Below are positions 8,201-18,089 of a stretch of 28,249 nucleotides of DNA, one piece after another (the first letter of the stretch is position 1; every line of letters begins with the position of its first letter). The notes beneath the pieces are model-generated. The model was not told the DNA's origin and ran no database searches. It worked only from the letters and a program-made list of their open reading frames with translations. The position numbers and the translations under genes are program-made. Location: NCBI GenBank assembly GCA_003427395.1, contig BFEA01000238.1, positions 1,842,103 to 1,870,351 on the forward strand, written 5' to 3'. Source of the stretch: Chara braunii (lineage: Eukaryota; Streptophyta; Charophyceae; Charales; Characeae).

Positions 8201-10190
8201 GTTTTTATACTATTATTATCTGTCTCACGCCCATAGGTGGGCGCAAGAACCGCGCAGGGGCGGGGTTTAGGCAGGAGGCGCGGTCTTTGGTGCTGCAGCG
8301 AGGAGCTACCCCGGCCCGGTCCTTCGGGACATCCATCAAAACTGGAACGACACAGAGAGGATTAGCCGGGTGTTCAGGTGGGAGGCGCGCCGGGGCAAGA
8401 TTTCCGCGGACAACGGTCAAGCGGGGAGTGCAATAGTCCACAGTCAAGCGGAGCGAAACGCTGGTGAGAGGGGGAGTGACGGGGTGCGGAAGCAGATACG
8501 AGTCGGATGAATCTGGCACGGTTCCCCGACCGGGTACGTTCACAGGGAGTGCGGAGCCACAAAGGGGTCGGGCGCAGGCAGGGTATCAACGAGGTAGCGG
8601 GCAGCGAGGTAGCGGGCGCTGCACAGTTGGCTGCGGTCGAAAAGTGACACTAACCAGAAGCAATAGCACAGCGGGGGAGTGTCGGGCAACGCAGACCGAG
8701 AAACGGAGGGACACAGGCAGAAAGGCAGGGCCTGGGTGAAAGGCAGTAGTGTAGCGGGCAACGGGTCAGCAGGAAACAAATTCAGACTAATGTAGTAAAT
8801 ACGGGCCGCCCGGCGGCTTACAGCTGTACTACAGGAAGGGCTGATCCGCTGCCCGGGCGTTGAACTGGCGGAGCTACCAAAGGCAAGCAGGAAAAGATAG
8901 CGTGCAGCGCAAGGCTGGCGAAGCAAATGGGGAATAAACCTGGCGCGAATCCGCACCGGGTGCATTCAAAGTGGGAAAAGAAGAAAGCGGGGGGGCTGTG
9001 TGAAGGCACGCAACGCGCAATCGTTCGTCGAAACCTGGGTTTAGAGGCGAAAGACTAGTCGAGCCGTCTAGTGGTTGGCTCTCCCCGAAGTGTTCCTCAA
9101 TTAAGGCGGAGGTCGCTGAGCCCATGCGGGTGTAGGACCGTGCGCTGTGATGAGTGGACTAGTAGAGAGTTGTACTACGAAGGATCGAGGCGGCTACAAG
9201 AGGGAGGAGCGAACCCGGAGGGATTTCTCCGCCAGGGTACTTGCGCGGAGCAGCGGGGCGCAATAGTAGAGGGAAGGGGAGGCCGAACCTGGACGGGAAA
9301 ACGGTCTTGGTACATGTGCATCGAAAGGGGCGAGCTATGGCAGTGCTGGTTGGAGAGGGAGCAAGAAAGGATATCTCCCTCGATCCTTGACCAAACGGAG
9401 GGAGGGAAGAAGCGTTTTGGAGGTTTTGGGATGGGCGAATCAGGGTCCGAAGTTAGTTTTGGTAGAAAGTGAGTATAAAGAGAGGTTAGTAAGAAACGAG
9501 GTGTGCCGAGCCATGGCGGGAGTAGGAGATAGGAGCGGGAATGGGGCGTAGCTCATCCATTAAGGAACGGATTCGAGAAGGGAAGGAAGCGATCCCGGGG
9601 TTTTGACCCCGGGCGAATCGAATTGGATGGCCGGATGGGGACGAAAGGGAGTAAAGGAAGAGTGGTAGAGAAAGGGGTGTGCGCCAGGATATGGCGAAGA
9701 GGGGGGAGAAGCGAGGCGGAAGAATGGTGTTATCACTCGATTCTTGATAGAAGCGAGTGGGAAAAGATTCGAGATAAAGAAATTGGGGTACGGCGAAGTT
9801 AATAGTGGAGATAGATTGAGAAGAAAGTTAGTAGACTAGAAGTTAGACAAGCGAGTGAACCTAGACTGAAGGGCATGCCATGTGCATGCAGTAAGGAAAA
9901 GAGCCAGAGGGTCGAAGGAAAACGAGAGAGCTGTGGCGAATTGGGCATTACGAAGCGGGGGCTGCCAGGTTTGGATGTATGTGTTGCCCATAAGTGACAA
10001 CGGGAAGTTTCGTTTGCGAAGTTGCATGCCTGAACAGTCATCGGTGGGGAACGGGTGTGGGTCAGTCGAGATACTTACCTCGAGCGTGTCGCGGACCATG
10101 CCCGAATCGGCTGTCTGAGAAACGGGGGCGGATAACTGAGATAGGCGGTTGGGTCTGGGTCGTGGCGGTGACTCTCATCTTCGACGTTTA
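8201..10190. other. GC/purine-rich noncoding stretch with diverged internal repeats
   Basis: The plus strand is strongly G+A rich and frequently broken in all frames. The minus-strand frames are Pro/Ser/Leu-rich shadows of that bias. Two related segments are AATCTGGCACGG...CCGGGTACGTTCA (8509-8542) and AACCTGGCGCGA...CCGGGTGCATTCA (8936-8969). A weak tandem pattern of about 175 bp lies between 9,360 and 9,790 (GTGTGCCGAGCCATGGCG at about 9502; a variant near 9677). I recognise no family. Confidence 0.4.
9594..9613. other. Perfect 7-bp GC hairpin
   Basis: CCCGGGG (9594-9600), loop TTTTGA, CCCCGGG (9607-9613). It could be mistaken for a T-arm, but the surrounding sequence has no tRNA D-arm, anticodon arm or GGTTCGA box. 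Confidence 0.6.
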
Positions 10191-10946
10191 AGCTTCACGT
10201 AAACTGAAACTGACATTGGTCCCGAACAAATATGGATGAACGGAGAAGACTACGGGGAGGAAAGAAAGTACCGTCGCATGCTGTAAGGAAGCTGTTGTCG
10301 CATACTGCGAGAAAATTGCTGAAAAACATACTATGGGAGAACTGTTGAGGTGACTGTGTGTGGATGACTGCATGCTGCGGCAGTCTGCTATGGACCACCG
10401 CTGTGTATCGATGCCTGCGACCGCGGACTGTGACTATTAGAGACTGTTGTCATTTCTACTGACCGCCACAGTGTACAACTGCTGCTATCGTTGGCCAATT
10501 ATAGACTACACTACAGTTTGCGTCGGGGCAGATGCTGCGTCCATGGGGTAGAGGTGGACTGTTGGCTATTGCACGCTGCTGCATGCTGTAGTCAACTGAT
10601 TCAGGCGGTTGCGTGGCCGCGATGGAACTGGGCTAAGGTGAGAGACCGAGGTCTGAAGGGATGATCAGATTGGACGTAAAAGAAAGGTTATTACTACGAC
10701 TTTGAGGAGCCGTCAGGGGGATTGTGATCAGCAGTTCGGACTTGGATTTAATCAAGTTGTCGGTTGGCTGCCATTGCGGGGCCCTCAGGAGTTGAAGATT
10801 GCAAGGCCCTCTCTAGTGAGGTTGAGAGCACCCCTCTGGTATCTAAGAGTCTCAAACCTTCTTCTTCTACCCTTCTAACTCTCAGTCTAGTCTTGTGGTT
10901 ACGAGAGGAAGGCGTCAGGCGGGATTGCAACCCGTAAGTCCGCGTC
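10191..10946. other. CTG/ACTG-rich unassigned sequence
   Basis: Words such as ACTGTTG, GACTGTG and GCATGCTG recur from 10,330 to 10,600 without a fixed period. No coding sequence was recognised. Confidence 0.4.
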
Positions 10947-11028
10947 ATGGCTCTGTGGGGAGCTTACCCATCGATTGCGGGAGCTCTGCCTGAACTCAGG
11001 AGGAGTTCTGGAGGCAGGGAACCATCAG

Positions 11029-11138
11029 GTAAACTCACGTCATCTGTATTACCCTACTACCACCCATGTTTGTTTATCCCCCTGCAATATGACTGTTGTA
11101 TGCATGCGGTTGTCCTTATGGTTTTTCTTTCTCTTCAG
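11029..11138 (+). other. Possible 110-bp intron
   Basis: A good 5' splice site (CAG|GTAAAC, intron from 11029) is followed 110 bases later by a polypyrimidine tract and CAG (ending 11138). An 80-base open segment with ATG 10947 precedes it, but its translation has no recognisable motif and no coding continuation is evident. The signal is real but its meaning is open. Confidence 0.25.
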
Positions 11139-11281
11139 GACCAAATCAGATTGAATGGAAGGAATGTGTGAAAGTAAAGTTTAAGTTTCTCTTTTGTTTT
11201 GACTGAAAGCATACTAAGGTATGAATTGGGGGAAGGCGGGAGGAAGGCAGTTTTGCATGCGTTTGGAAGGGATTACCAAAG

Positions 11282-11963
11282 CCTGAGCATTGTTTTTACT
11301 GTGAATGGCTCAGGGCTATGTTTATTTGGCTGTTTTCTGAAGGACCAGACATCGTTTCTACTGTGAATGGCCTGGTTGCTATGTTTATCTAGTTGTTTTC
11401 TGGAAGACTAGGCATTTTTTCTAATGTGAATGACCTGTTTACTCTAATTAACTCTGGGGGTTTGCCTGATTGAAAGAGTTTAATATCTTGTTTTATTCTG
11501 AGGGAGGGGTCTAAGGCTAAGCATTGTTTCTACTGTGAATGGTTTAACCTGAAAACCAAGCACGTGAACTAAACATAGTATAAATGAAAGTACTTTATAT
11601 ATATTTGCATGTGAACTAACAGCTGGACATAGTTTCGATTGTGAATACTCCAGCGCTAAGTCATATCGTTAAGAAGTAAAAGGAAAAAATATAAAGTATA
11701 AATGGAAGTAACCAAGGCAAACTTAGTATTTTTTCTTCTGTGAATGGTTCAGTCCCCTTCCCATATTTGTCTTTTTTTTTTAAAGACAAAGTCAAAAAAA
11801 ATATTAAATTTTGGTTATTAAACAGTTCAGGGCGGCAAGGCATTGTTTCTGATGTGAATGGCCTAGTGATATGCCCAAAAGAAGAGAGAAGTAGTTGTGC
11901 AACCTGTTTGTGTATACCTTAAAAGACAAGTTGGGCATTGTTTCTACTGTGAATGGTCCAACT
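11282..11963. repeat. Array of eight hairpins with conserved loop and co-varying arms
   Basis: GTGAATG-type anchors occur at 11301, 11363, 11426, 11535, 11641, 11740, 11854 and 11949 (spacing 62, 63, 109, 106, 99, 114, 95). Each sits in a variable arm, then CAT, then a loop close to TGTTTCTACTGTGA, then ATG, usually one unpaired G, then the complement of the variable arm. Examples: CCTGAG/CTCAGG (11282-11287 with 11309-11314), ACCAG/CTGGT (11344-11348 with 11372-11376), GCTGGA/TCCAGC (11622-11627 with 11649-11654), AGTTGG/CCAACT (11929-11934 with 11958-11963). The first three are true tandem 62-bp units. Strand of function is unknown because the hairpins are near-symmetric. Confidence 0.75.
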
Positions 11964-12258
11964 CTATGTCTTATGTAAGATGGGTTTAATGATTTAAGAA
12001 CTTTAAAAGATTCATAAACTATCTATATGGAATAAACTTGGGGCTGGTGAGAGTACTTACCTTTGTGGTTTGACTTGCATGTGACTGAGTAAGGCCACTA
12101 CTTAGTGTGAGTTTCAGGTTGATGGGTAGTTGCTTTCGTTGCTCGCCATGTGCTAGAACTATAGGAGTTAGTGTCAATTCCTGCATTTTCTGTAGTAACT
12201 TTTTTTTACTTAGATCAATTATTGCATTTTCGGAGATTTTTTCTTACATTTGACTTTG

Positions 12259-12810
12259 TATAAATCTTGGCAAGCTACTTTCTCTACGGGAAGCGCTGCC
12301 GAAATTTCTACAAATCGAAGGAGTTAGTTGAATTTTAACTTGTCCAAAGTTGAACTTTGTTTTTTCTCTTATCTGACTTAGTTAAAATCTGGGAAGTCTC
12401 ATTTTCTAAAGGGAGTGCGGCCCAAATTTTTGCTAATTCAGGGAATTAGACAAAATTGAAGTTTGGGAAGTCAAAGTTACTTTCAAATTCTGGACCTAGC
12501 CTTGTATAAATTTTGGAATAACACTTTTCTAGAGGGAGTGCTGCCGAAATTTCTGCAAAGCAAATGAGTTAGTTAAATCTTGTCTAAATTGAACTCACGT
12601 TGTTTTCTAAGTTCATATCTGACTTAGTATAAATCTGGGAAGTCTCCTTTTCTAAAGGGAATGCTGCCCAAATTTCTAACAATTCAGGGAGTTAGACAAA
12701 CTTTGACTTTCCAAAGTTAGAGATTATTTCGACTTTTATATATGGACTTATATAAATTCTGGAAAGACATTTTTCCTACGGGAAGCGCTGCCGAAATTTT
12801 CTTAGTTTAA
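12259..12810. repeat. Five-unit ~123-bp satellite-like array with nested hairpins
   Basis: The GCTGCC anchor (GCGGCC in the second unit) begins at 12295, 12417, 12540, 12663 and 12787, giving spacings of 122, 123, 123 and 124. Units alternate between two types: GCCGAAATTT (units 1, 3, 5) and CCCAAATTT (units 2, 4). The upstream arm alternates with them (AAATCTTGGC or AAATTTTGG versus AAATCTGGG), so pairing is kept. An inner hairpin such as CCTTT-TCT-AAAGG (fourth unit) sits within each. A more decayed unit may start near 12140. Confidence 0.8.
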
Positions 12811-12842
12811 AAAAGATCGATTATGTTTTGACAGGTGGAGGT

Positions 12843-12850
12843 TATATAAG
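12843..12850 (+). promoter_or_regulatory. Possible TATA box
   Basis: TATATAAG in a GC-poor context, shortly after the 123-bp array. Nothing else (initiator, leader, ORF) confirms a promoter. Confidence 0.2.
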
Positions 12851-13159
12851 CCCGCTTTGACTAAAGGAGGATTTTTACCATATTGTTTAGAGGTTGGCTT
12901 AGACGTAGTTAACTATGAAGATTTTAGTAAGATCACAATATGGAGATTGTTCTCTATAAACTTATAGGTTTAGCCTGGGACATTGACTTGTCATGTGTTA
13001 CAGGTCCTCTTGATCCATTGATTCAAGTTCAGGACCAGATTCAGTTTGATCCCTTGAGGGTCATCATCTCTTATCACTGATAACAGGTCAGTTGCCGATT
13101 CGTCGGTTTACGACTCAGTTCCAACTCACCCTTCACACTCAACCTAAAAAGCTTTAGCC

Positions 13160-14335
13160 CTGGTAAATTTTATTATTTTATTATAGTTTCACCCGGACTT
13201 TTATTGAATGGTCATTTAACGAAGATACTGAGTATTTAATTAAGGTTGGTTGGATGGGAGCTTTGGGGCTTGCATGGCTAAAGCGAGGGGAATGAGTGTC
13301 GAAGATGGTTGGGGTTGACTCCGTATAGTGTGTGGACTTCTGGCTGAAGCTTTGATGTGATTGCATGTATGGTTGTGGTTCGGCTTCTGGATGTGATTGT
13401 CTGCGATTACATACATATATGGTTGAGAGGAGCCCCACTGTGACTGTGAGAAGTGATCGTCCTATATAATTAACCCTTATATACTTATAAGCGCCGTGAG
13501 TATTTGAGAGACCTACTGTAATTGAGCATAAGGGTTAACCAAAGTGTGTCTTGAGAGAAAAGGGGGGGGGTTCCCTTCTTACCCTTGCTTTTTTTAGAGT
13601 TGTATGGTTGGACGTTGTAGTCCGTGGCAGCCGTCAAAGTCAAACCCTTTGATGTTCGACCACCACGACTGTTCAAAGTTGTCAACTCAACCCCTCTACA
13701 CAGGGTGCAGAAGAGGGTGTGGTCTTCAACCGCGCATGGCGGTTGTCGAGCGTCAAGAGATTAACCCTCAAGGTGCGTGTCAGCCGACACTTGAGTGTCG
13801 AATGTGGCCCTCGAGATTAACGAGGACCGCATAAGTATGGGTACCACATAATACGCCATCATTGCGACTGCTTGCGTACGATTGCATTGCAAATCGATAT
13901 AAGTCAGCTCTGGATCCACGCGGTTTTATACAAAGTCTCGCGCGCGACGCATATTCGATTTCCGAATCAGAGAGTTATGGGACGGCTACCGAGGGGCTAG
14001 GAACGTTGTCGCGTTGTTTGCGTTGTGTTGTTTCGTGTGTGTGTGGGTGTGTTGTTGTCTTATGGTGATTAGAGAGGTGTGCGTGTGGTGTATGGGATGC
14101 GTTCTAGTCGACCGACGTTGAATCGCGCTTGGGACTTCAGCCCCCCAAGCTGTCGGTTCGCGTGCGGGCCAAGTAGAGGCGTATTACCGCGCGTACCCCC
14201 TATGCTACAGCGAACTAAAAACGCCCTCCGCTGGTCCACCTCTGCGATTGCAACTGATTAACTTTCGTACTGTGGACTGGTAGCTCGGTGGGGATACGCC
14301 CACTGAAGGGAGGTGACACCTCCCGTAAGGTGTAG
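13160..14335 (+). other. Noncoding sequence upstream of the Ty3 element; possible LTR/leader
   Basis: No protein-coding sequence is recognised. An 11-bp perfect inverted repeat, TTAACCCTTAT (13470-13480) and ATAAGGGTTAA (13528-13538), and a G run (13562-13570) are visible. The region should include the 5' LTR and primer-binding site of the downstream element, but I found neither a repeat of it after 24,456 nor a convincing tRNA-complementary site. It ends in a very good 5' splice site (TAG|GTAAGT, intron from 14336). Confidence 0.35.
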
Positions 14336-14829
14336 GTAAGTAGTGCCTCGCGTAGGCCCTATCCTGTCGTAGGGGCTCGCGAGAGGTATGGCTGGCACAC
14401 TCGGCCGGAGCGGCTTAAGGAAGCTCCACATGTATTATCTGCGACGAAGGACATGAACCAACTCCTGCGTAACGCGGCCGGAAAGGTCTCACGCTGCCCT
14501 GGTGCGGTGTCGGACCTATGCGCTCGACAGGTGGCGTCGTTGCCGGGGATAACGGAAAGCCTACCGTTGTCCCTGGTGGAACGACATCCGGGTATGAGAA
14601 GTGAATGGAAAAATGCATAAAGAAAACGACGAGAAGGTAAGGAAAAATAATGGGTGATTGAGTATGAGTAAGGAAGTTTACCTACGTGAGCTAGAAGAAG
14701 TTATGAGGAATGACCGTGCTAGCATCGGATAAAAGAACGTAGCAAGAGTTAGGTAGAAAGGATGAAAATAGACCGGTCAAGGTGTAATGCTGAATAAGGG
14801 GATGTGCTTGTTTTTTTTTCTCTTGTCAG
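14336..14829 (+). other. Predicted leader intron before gag
   Basis: It begins GTAAGT (14336-14341, preceded by TAG) and ends with an unbroken pyrimidine tract (14807-14824) and TTGTCAG (14823-14829). Gag's ATG follows 28 bases downstream. These are near-consensus spliceosomal signals. Length 494 bases. The prediction rests on the sequence alone. Confidence 0.5.
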
Positions 14830-14856
14830 GAGGCTTGAAGAGTAAGGTCTGGGAAG

Positions 14857-17048
14857 ATGTCGCAGGGCGGTGACGCATCGGGTGGTCCTAAGAAGGGCCT
14901 GACGCTCGATGACCTCATTGCGGCCATTGACCAGCATGAAAGGGACCCGAGCAATATCCCTCAAGTCGATACCTCATTTTTGTGGGGAGAGAGTCTCTGA
15001 ATGGCTGGAGCGGGTGGAACAAGCTTTGGTCGGGCGGTCGGACGTTGTAAAGTTTCACCACATTCTTCAGTATATCCTTCACAGCTACCACTAAGAAGTG
15101 AAGAAAGTCATACATGCGGCCCAAGGTAACTGGGAAAGGTTCAAGGAGGGAATGCAGAGGAAATACCGCCTGGGAGATGGACTGTTGACCACTGCGGACC
15201 TTGAGGCAATGAACAAAGAGAATTTTACGACGATAAGGGGTTTTTGTTCAGGAATTCAAGAAGAGGGCACGGAAGGTCCATGGGATTTCAGAGGAGGCGC
15301 AATGCGCCATTTTTCTAGGGTTACTCACAGCATCAGAGGCCGTCGAACTAACAAGACATGGAGGAGGTAGCACCAAGCTCACCTGGGCCACCATTGACAG
15401 AGGGGTGGAAGTTCGGTGTTTGGACCAGGTGGAGCAACGTTAGGTACGCCTGCAAAGGCAGAAGAGAAAGGAAAGAGATGCGACCGCTTCCGGGACCCCG
15501 GGAGTAAAAAGGATTGTTACAGACGTCCTGGCGCAGCTGGGGTATGCGACAAAGCCGGTGGTGCAGAGAAGGGTAGTGACGGCTGTCCAGGTGAAAGGAA
15601 AGGAGCCGGTGATAGAGGAGGTTGATCAGGAGGAGCTCTGGGAAGAGGAAGAGCCGGTGCCGCAGCACCGTACGAAGGCCCAGCGCAAAGTGCGTAACTT
15701 GGCGCAGGGCGGGCAGGGATCAGGAAAAGCGCAGGCGCCCCAGGCCTTGACAGCAACCCCTTTGAATGTGGCGGCTACATCATCTAGTACGGGCCCCTCG
15801 CAAGGAGGGGCACCCTCCTACGGACAGTGGCCCTGACCGGTGATCAATGCGATTGTGCCATGGGGTAGCCCGCCACCAGTAGCCGGACCGCAAACGAGTA
15901 TGTCGCCACTCATCTACCCCGCGGCCCAGACCCAGCCTGTGGCTCCGTCGCCGTCACCCGCTCCCAGTTCACAAGGAAGCGTGGCTGGAAGCGGGAACCA
16001 GGGACAGGGCAATCAAGGCAACGGAGGGAGGGGTGGAGGAAGGGGGCGAGGCAAGAATGGTGGCGGAAGAGGAGGGCAATGGAATGGTCAAGGCCGAGGA
16101 AACCAAAGTCAGGGGTACCAAGGCCAGGGGAATCAAGGCTAGGGGTACCAAGGCCAGGGGTATCAAGGCCAGGGGGATTAGGGAAGTCAGGGGTATGGGA
16201 GACCCCGTTTTGACTGGAGGATGGCCATCTGCCAACATTTTGACCTGCAAGTTCACACTATAAGGTTCTGTAATATAAGACGGGAAGACGAAAGGGGCGG
16301 GCTAATTTCCTCCGCTATGGATGGGAACATTTACGATCAGTTTAGGAAGGCCATTGACAAAAGGCTTGGAGGAGTGAGAGCGGAAGCCCAACGAAGGGCG
16401 GCAGCCGGGCCGCCATCCCCTGCCATGTTCAGGCTATGGCAGGAGAAGAAAGGACCGTCGGTAGGGATAGAGGAATTCAGGTTATGGTTGGAAAAGGAAG
16501 AACCACCGATTGGAGTAGAGGAAGTGGGGAACAATGAGGAAGTGACTCAAGGGCTACGAGGAGGAAGTGAGAGGGAAGAACCCATAATCATAGAGTCAGA
16601 TGACAAGAATAAGGAGGAAAGGATGAAACCTTCGTCCGTCTTGTTGGGGAAAATGGAGGACCTGATGGATAAGATGGGGAGATACCAACAGAAGTTGGTG
16701 GGCCTCTGTGAGGAAGTGAGGAAATGGAAGTCTAGCCTCCCTAAGGTGTTCCTCTACGACTTTGGTCCGGAGTCAGCGTCTGGGCGACCCGGAGTAAATG
16801 TGGTGGGGTCGTGCCCACAATCGGGAATGCTGGGGAGACCCCTCACTCCGCAGGCCCGGCTGGCGCAGGCAGCACAAACAAGAAGTCAAGCCAAAGCCAG
16901 CGCCAGCGAAGAACCTCCAAGGAGGGACCCGGAGCCAGGAAAAAGAAAAGAGGCCGTGAAAGTGGAGGATGATGATGATAAAGAGAAAGAAGACGAGAGG
17001 TTGCGCCGGGAAGAGGATCAGAGAGCGGAGCAGCGGGCAAGGAGATAA
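14857..17048 (+). pseudogene. Ty3/gypsy-type gag, decayed
   Basis: Gag would form the particle and bind element RNA. It starts at ATG 14857 (MSQGGDASGGPKKG). The capsid-like part runs over FCGERVSEWLERVEQALVG, KYRLGDGLLTT and EFKKRARKVHGISEEAQCAI (about 14,970-15,370). Then come a charged stretch, a Pro/Ser-rich stretch, and a Gly/Gln/Arg-rich region with a 5-residue GYQGQ-type repeat (about 15,990-16,190). The zinc knuckle near 16,230-16,271 reads C-x2-F-x4-H-x4-C: the second Cys is Phe. Frame changes lie near 14,972 (T run) and 15,240, with stops at 15092, 15441, 15834, 16140, 16179 and 17046. The same frame runs on into protease, so gag and pol were probably one reading frame, unless TAA 17046-17048 is a true gag end. 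Confidence 0.88.
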
Positions 17049-18086
17049 GGGACCAGGGAAGAGGTCGAGCCGGTCACGCGTGACGGACCGCCCAAAAAGA
17101 AAAAGTACGTTGTTCGGTTGGAAGAGGAGTTTGATGTAGAGAGGGGGATCGACAGGCTGCTAGAAGGGCATAATGATCTCATGACCCTGAAGCAGATCCT
17201 AGCGTCAGCTCCGCGGCTCCGCGATGAATTGAAAGGGAGGCTGTCACGGCGCCTGGTGCCCAATGTCCATCTGGGCATGATCCTGCCCAAGGAGGCAGAG
17301 TGGGCAGAATCAGGCACGAAGATGAATTGGAAGTGTGTGGCCTTCGGCACGGTGAATTTGGTGGTAAAGGGCTCCAAGTGTGCGGCAATGGTGGACACAA
17401 GGGCCGAAATGAACATTATTCGTGAGGCGGACGCAATCAAATTCGGGCTGGATATAGACCGCTCTGACTGCGGTATTCTGCATGGAGCCAGTTGTAAGGT
17501 CGTGTTTAGCGGGACAGCCTCGAATGTGCTCATCGAGGTAGGAAAGGTGAAGGCCAGGGCATGCTTCTTCATAATGCCGGACGTGGATCATGAAATCCTC
17601 CTGGGGAGATCGTTCCTAAGTAGGACAGAGACCCTGATGTTCAACAAGCATGACGGGACTCTAATCCTTCTCCTATGTGACCCTGCCTGCGGGAATTACG
17701 AAATAATTACCTGCAGAAACACAGGGCGAAGAAGCATAAGGAACCGGCCCAATCCAGGATCGTTCACAATCGAAGAATTGGAAGGTGAACGCAGGAGGCT
17801 CCGGGCAGAGCCAGAAGCGGGAGAGAGGGTGGAGGCATTTTCCCTCAACCTGTCAGACATCGGGAAGGCCATGGACTTGGTGGCCATACATGAAATGGCA
17901 GATCCGGATGCCATCCAGACCTTGAGAGAGCAAGTTCTAGAATGCCCCGAGGCAGGAAGATTGGAGCTGGTATATCGCCTTCCGGGCGGCGGGAGGAGCC
18001 CCACATCAGCGCAGGCGCAATCTGTGAGTCAGCCTTTTTTAGGGGACGGCTCAAGCAGGGTTCCTAAAGGCCGTACAAGACGGTAG
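17049..18086 (+). pseudogene. Retropepsin-like protease region of the Ty3 element
   Basis: The protease would cut the Gag-Pol polyprotein. The frame continues from gag through a Lys/Arg-rich junction to a pepsin-fold domain (about 17,330-17,670). The active-site loop is MVDTRAEMNII (codons from 17388) instead of the family's D-T-G: the Gly is Arg (AGG 17400-17402), which should destroy activity. The second half holds HEILLGRSFL, matching the ILG landmark of retropepsins. A charged linker leads toward RT, and the frame is lost near 18,000-18,090 (stop 18084-18086), where reading must shift to reach RT. Confidence 0.85.
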
Positions 18087-18089
18087 ACA

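Noticed and set aside
8540-8965. 141-codon minus-strand frame
   Set aside because: Pro/Ser/Leu composition follows the purine bias of the plus strand; no recognisable domain.
9544-9627. tRNA-like stretch (GGGGCGTAGCTCA... with a GC hairpin)
   Set aside because: The start resembles a tRNA acceptor and A box, but no D-arm, anticodon arm or GGTTCGA box fits, and the GC hairpin has the wrong loop.
14278-14300. TGGTAGCTCGGTGGGG as a primer-binding site
   Set aside because: It starts with TGG but matches no common plant primer tRNA end that I can recall, and no LTR end could be placed beside it.
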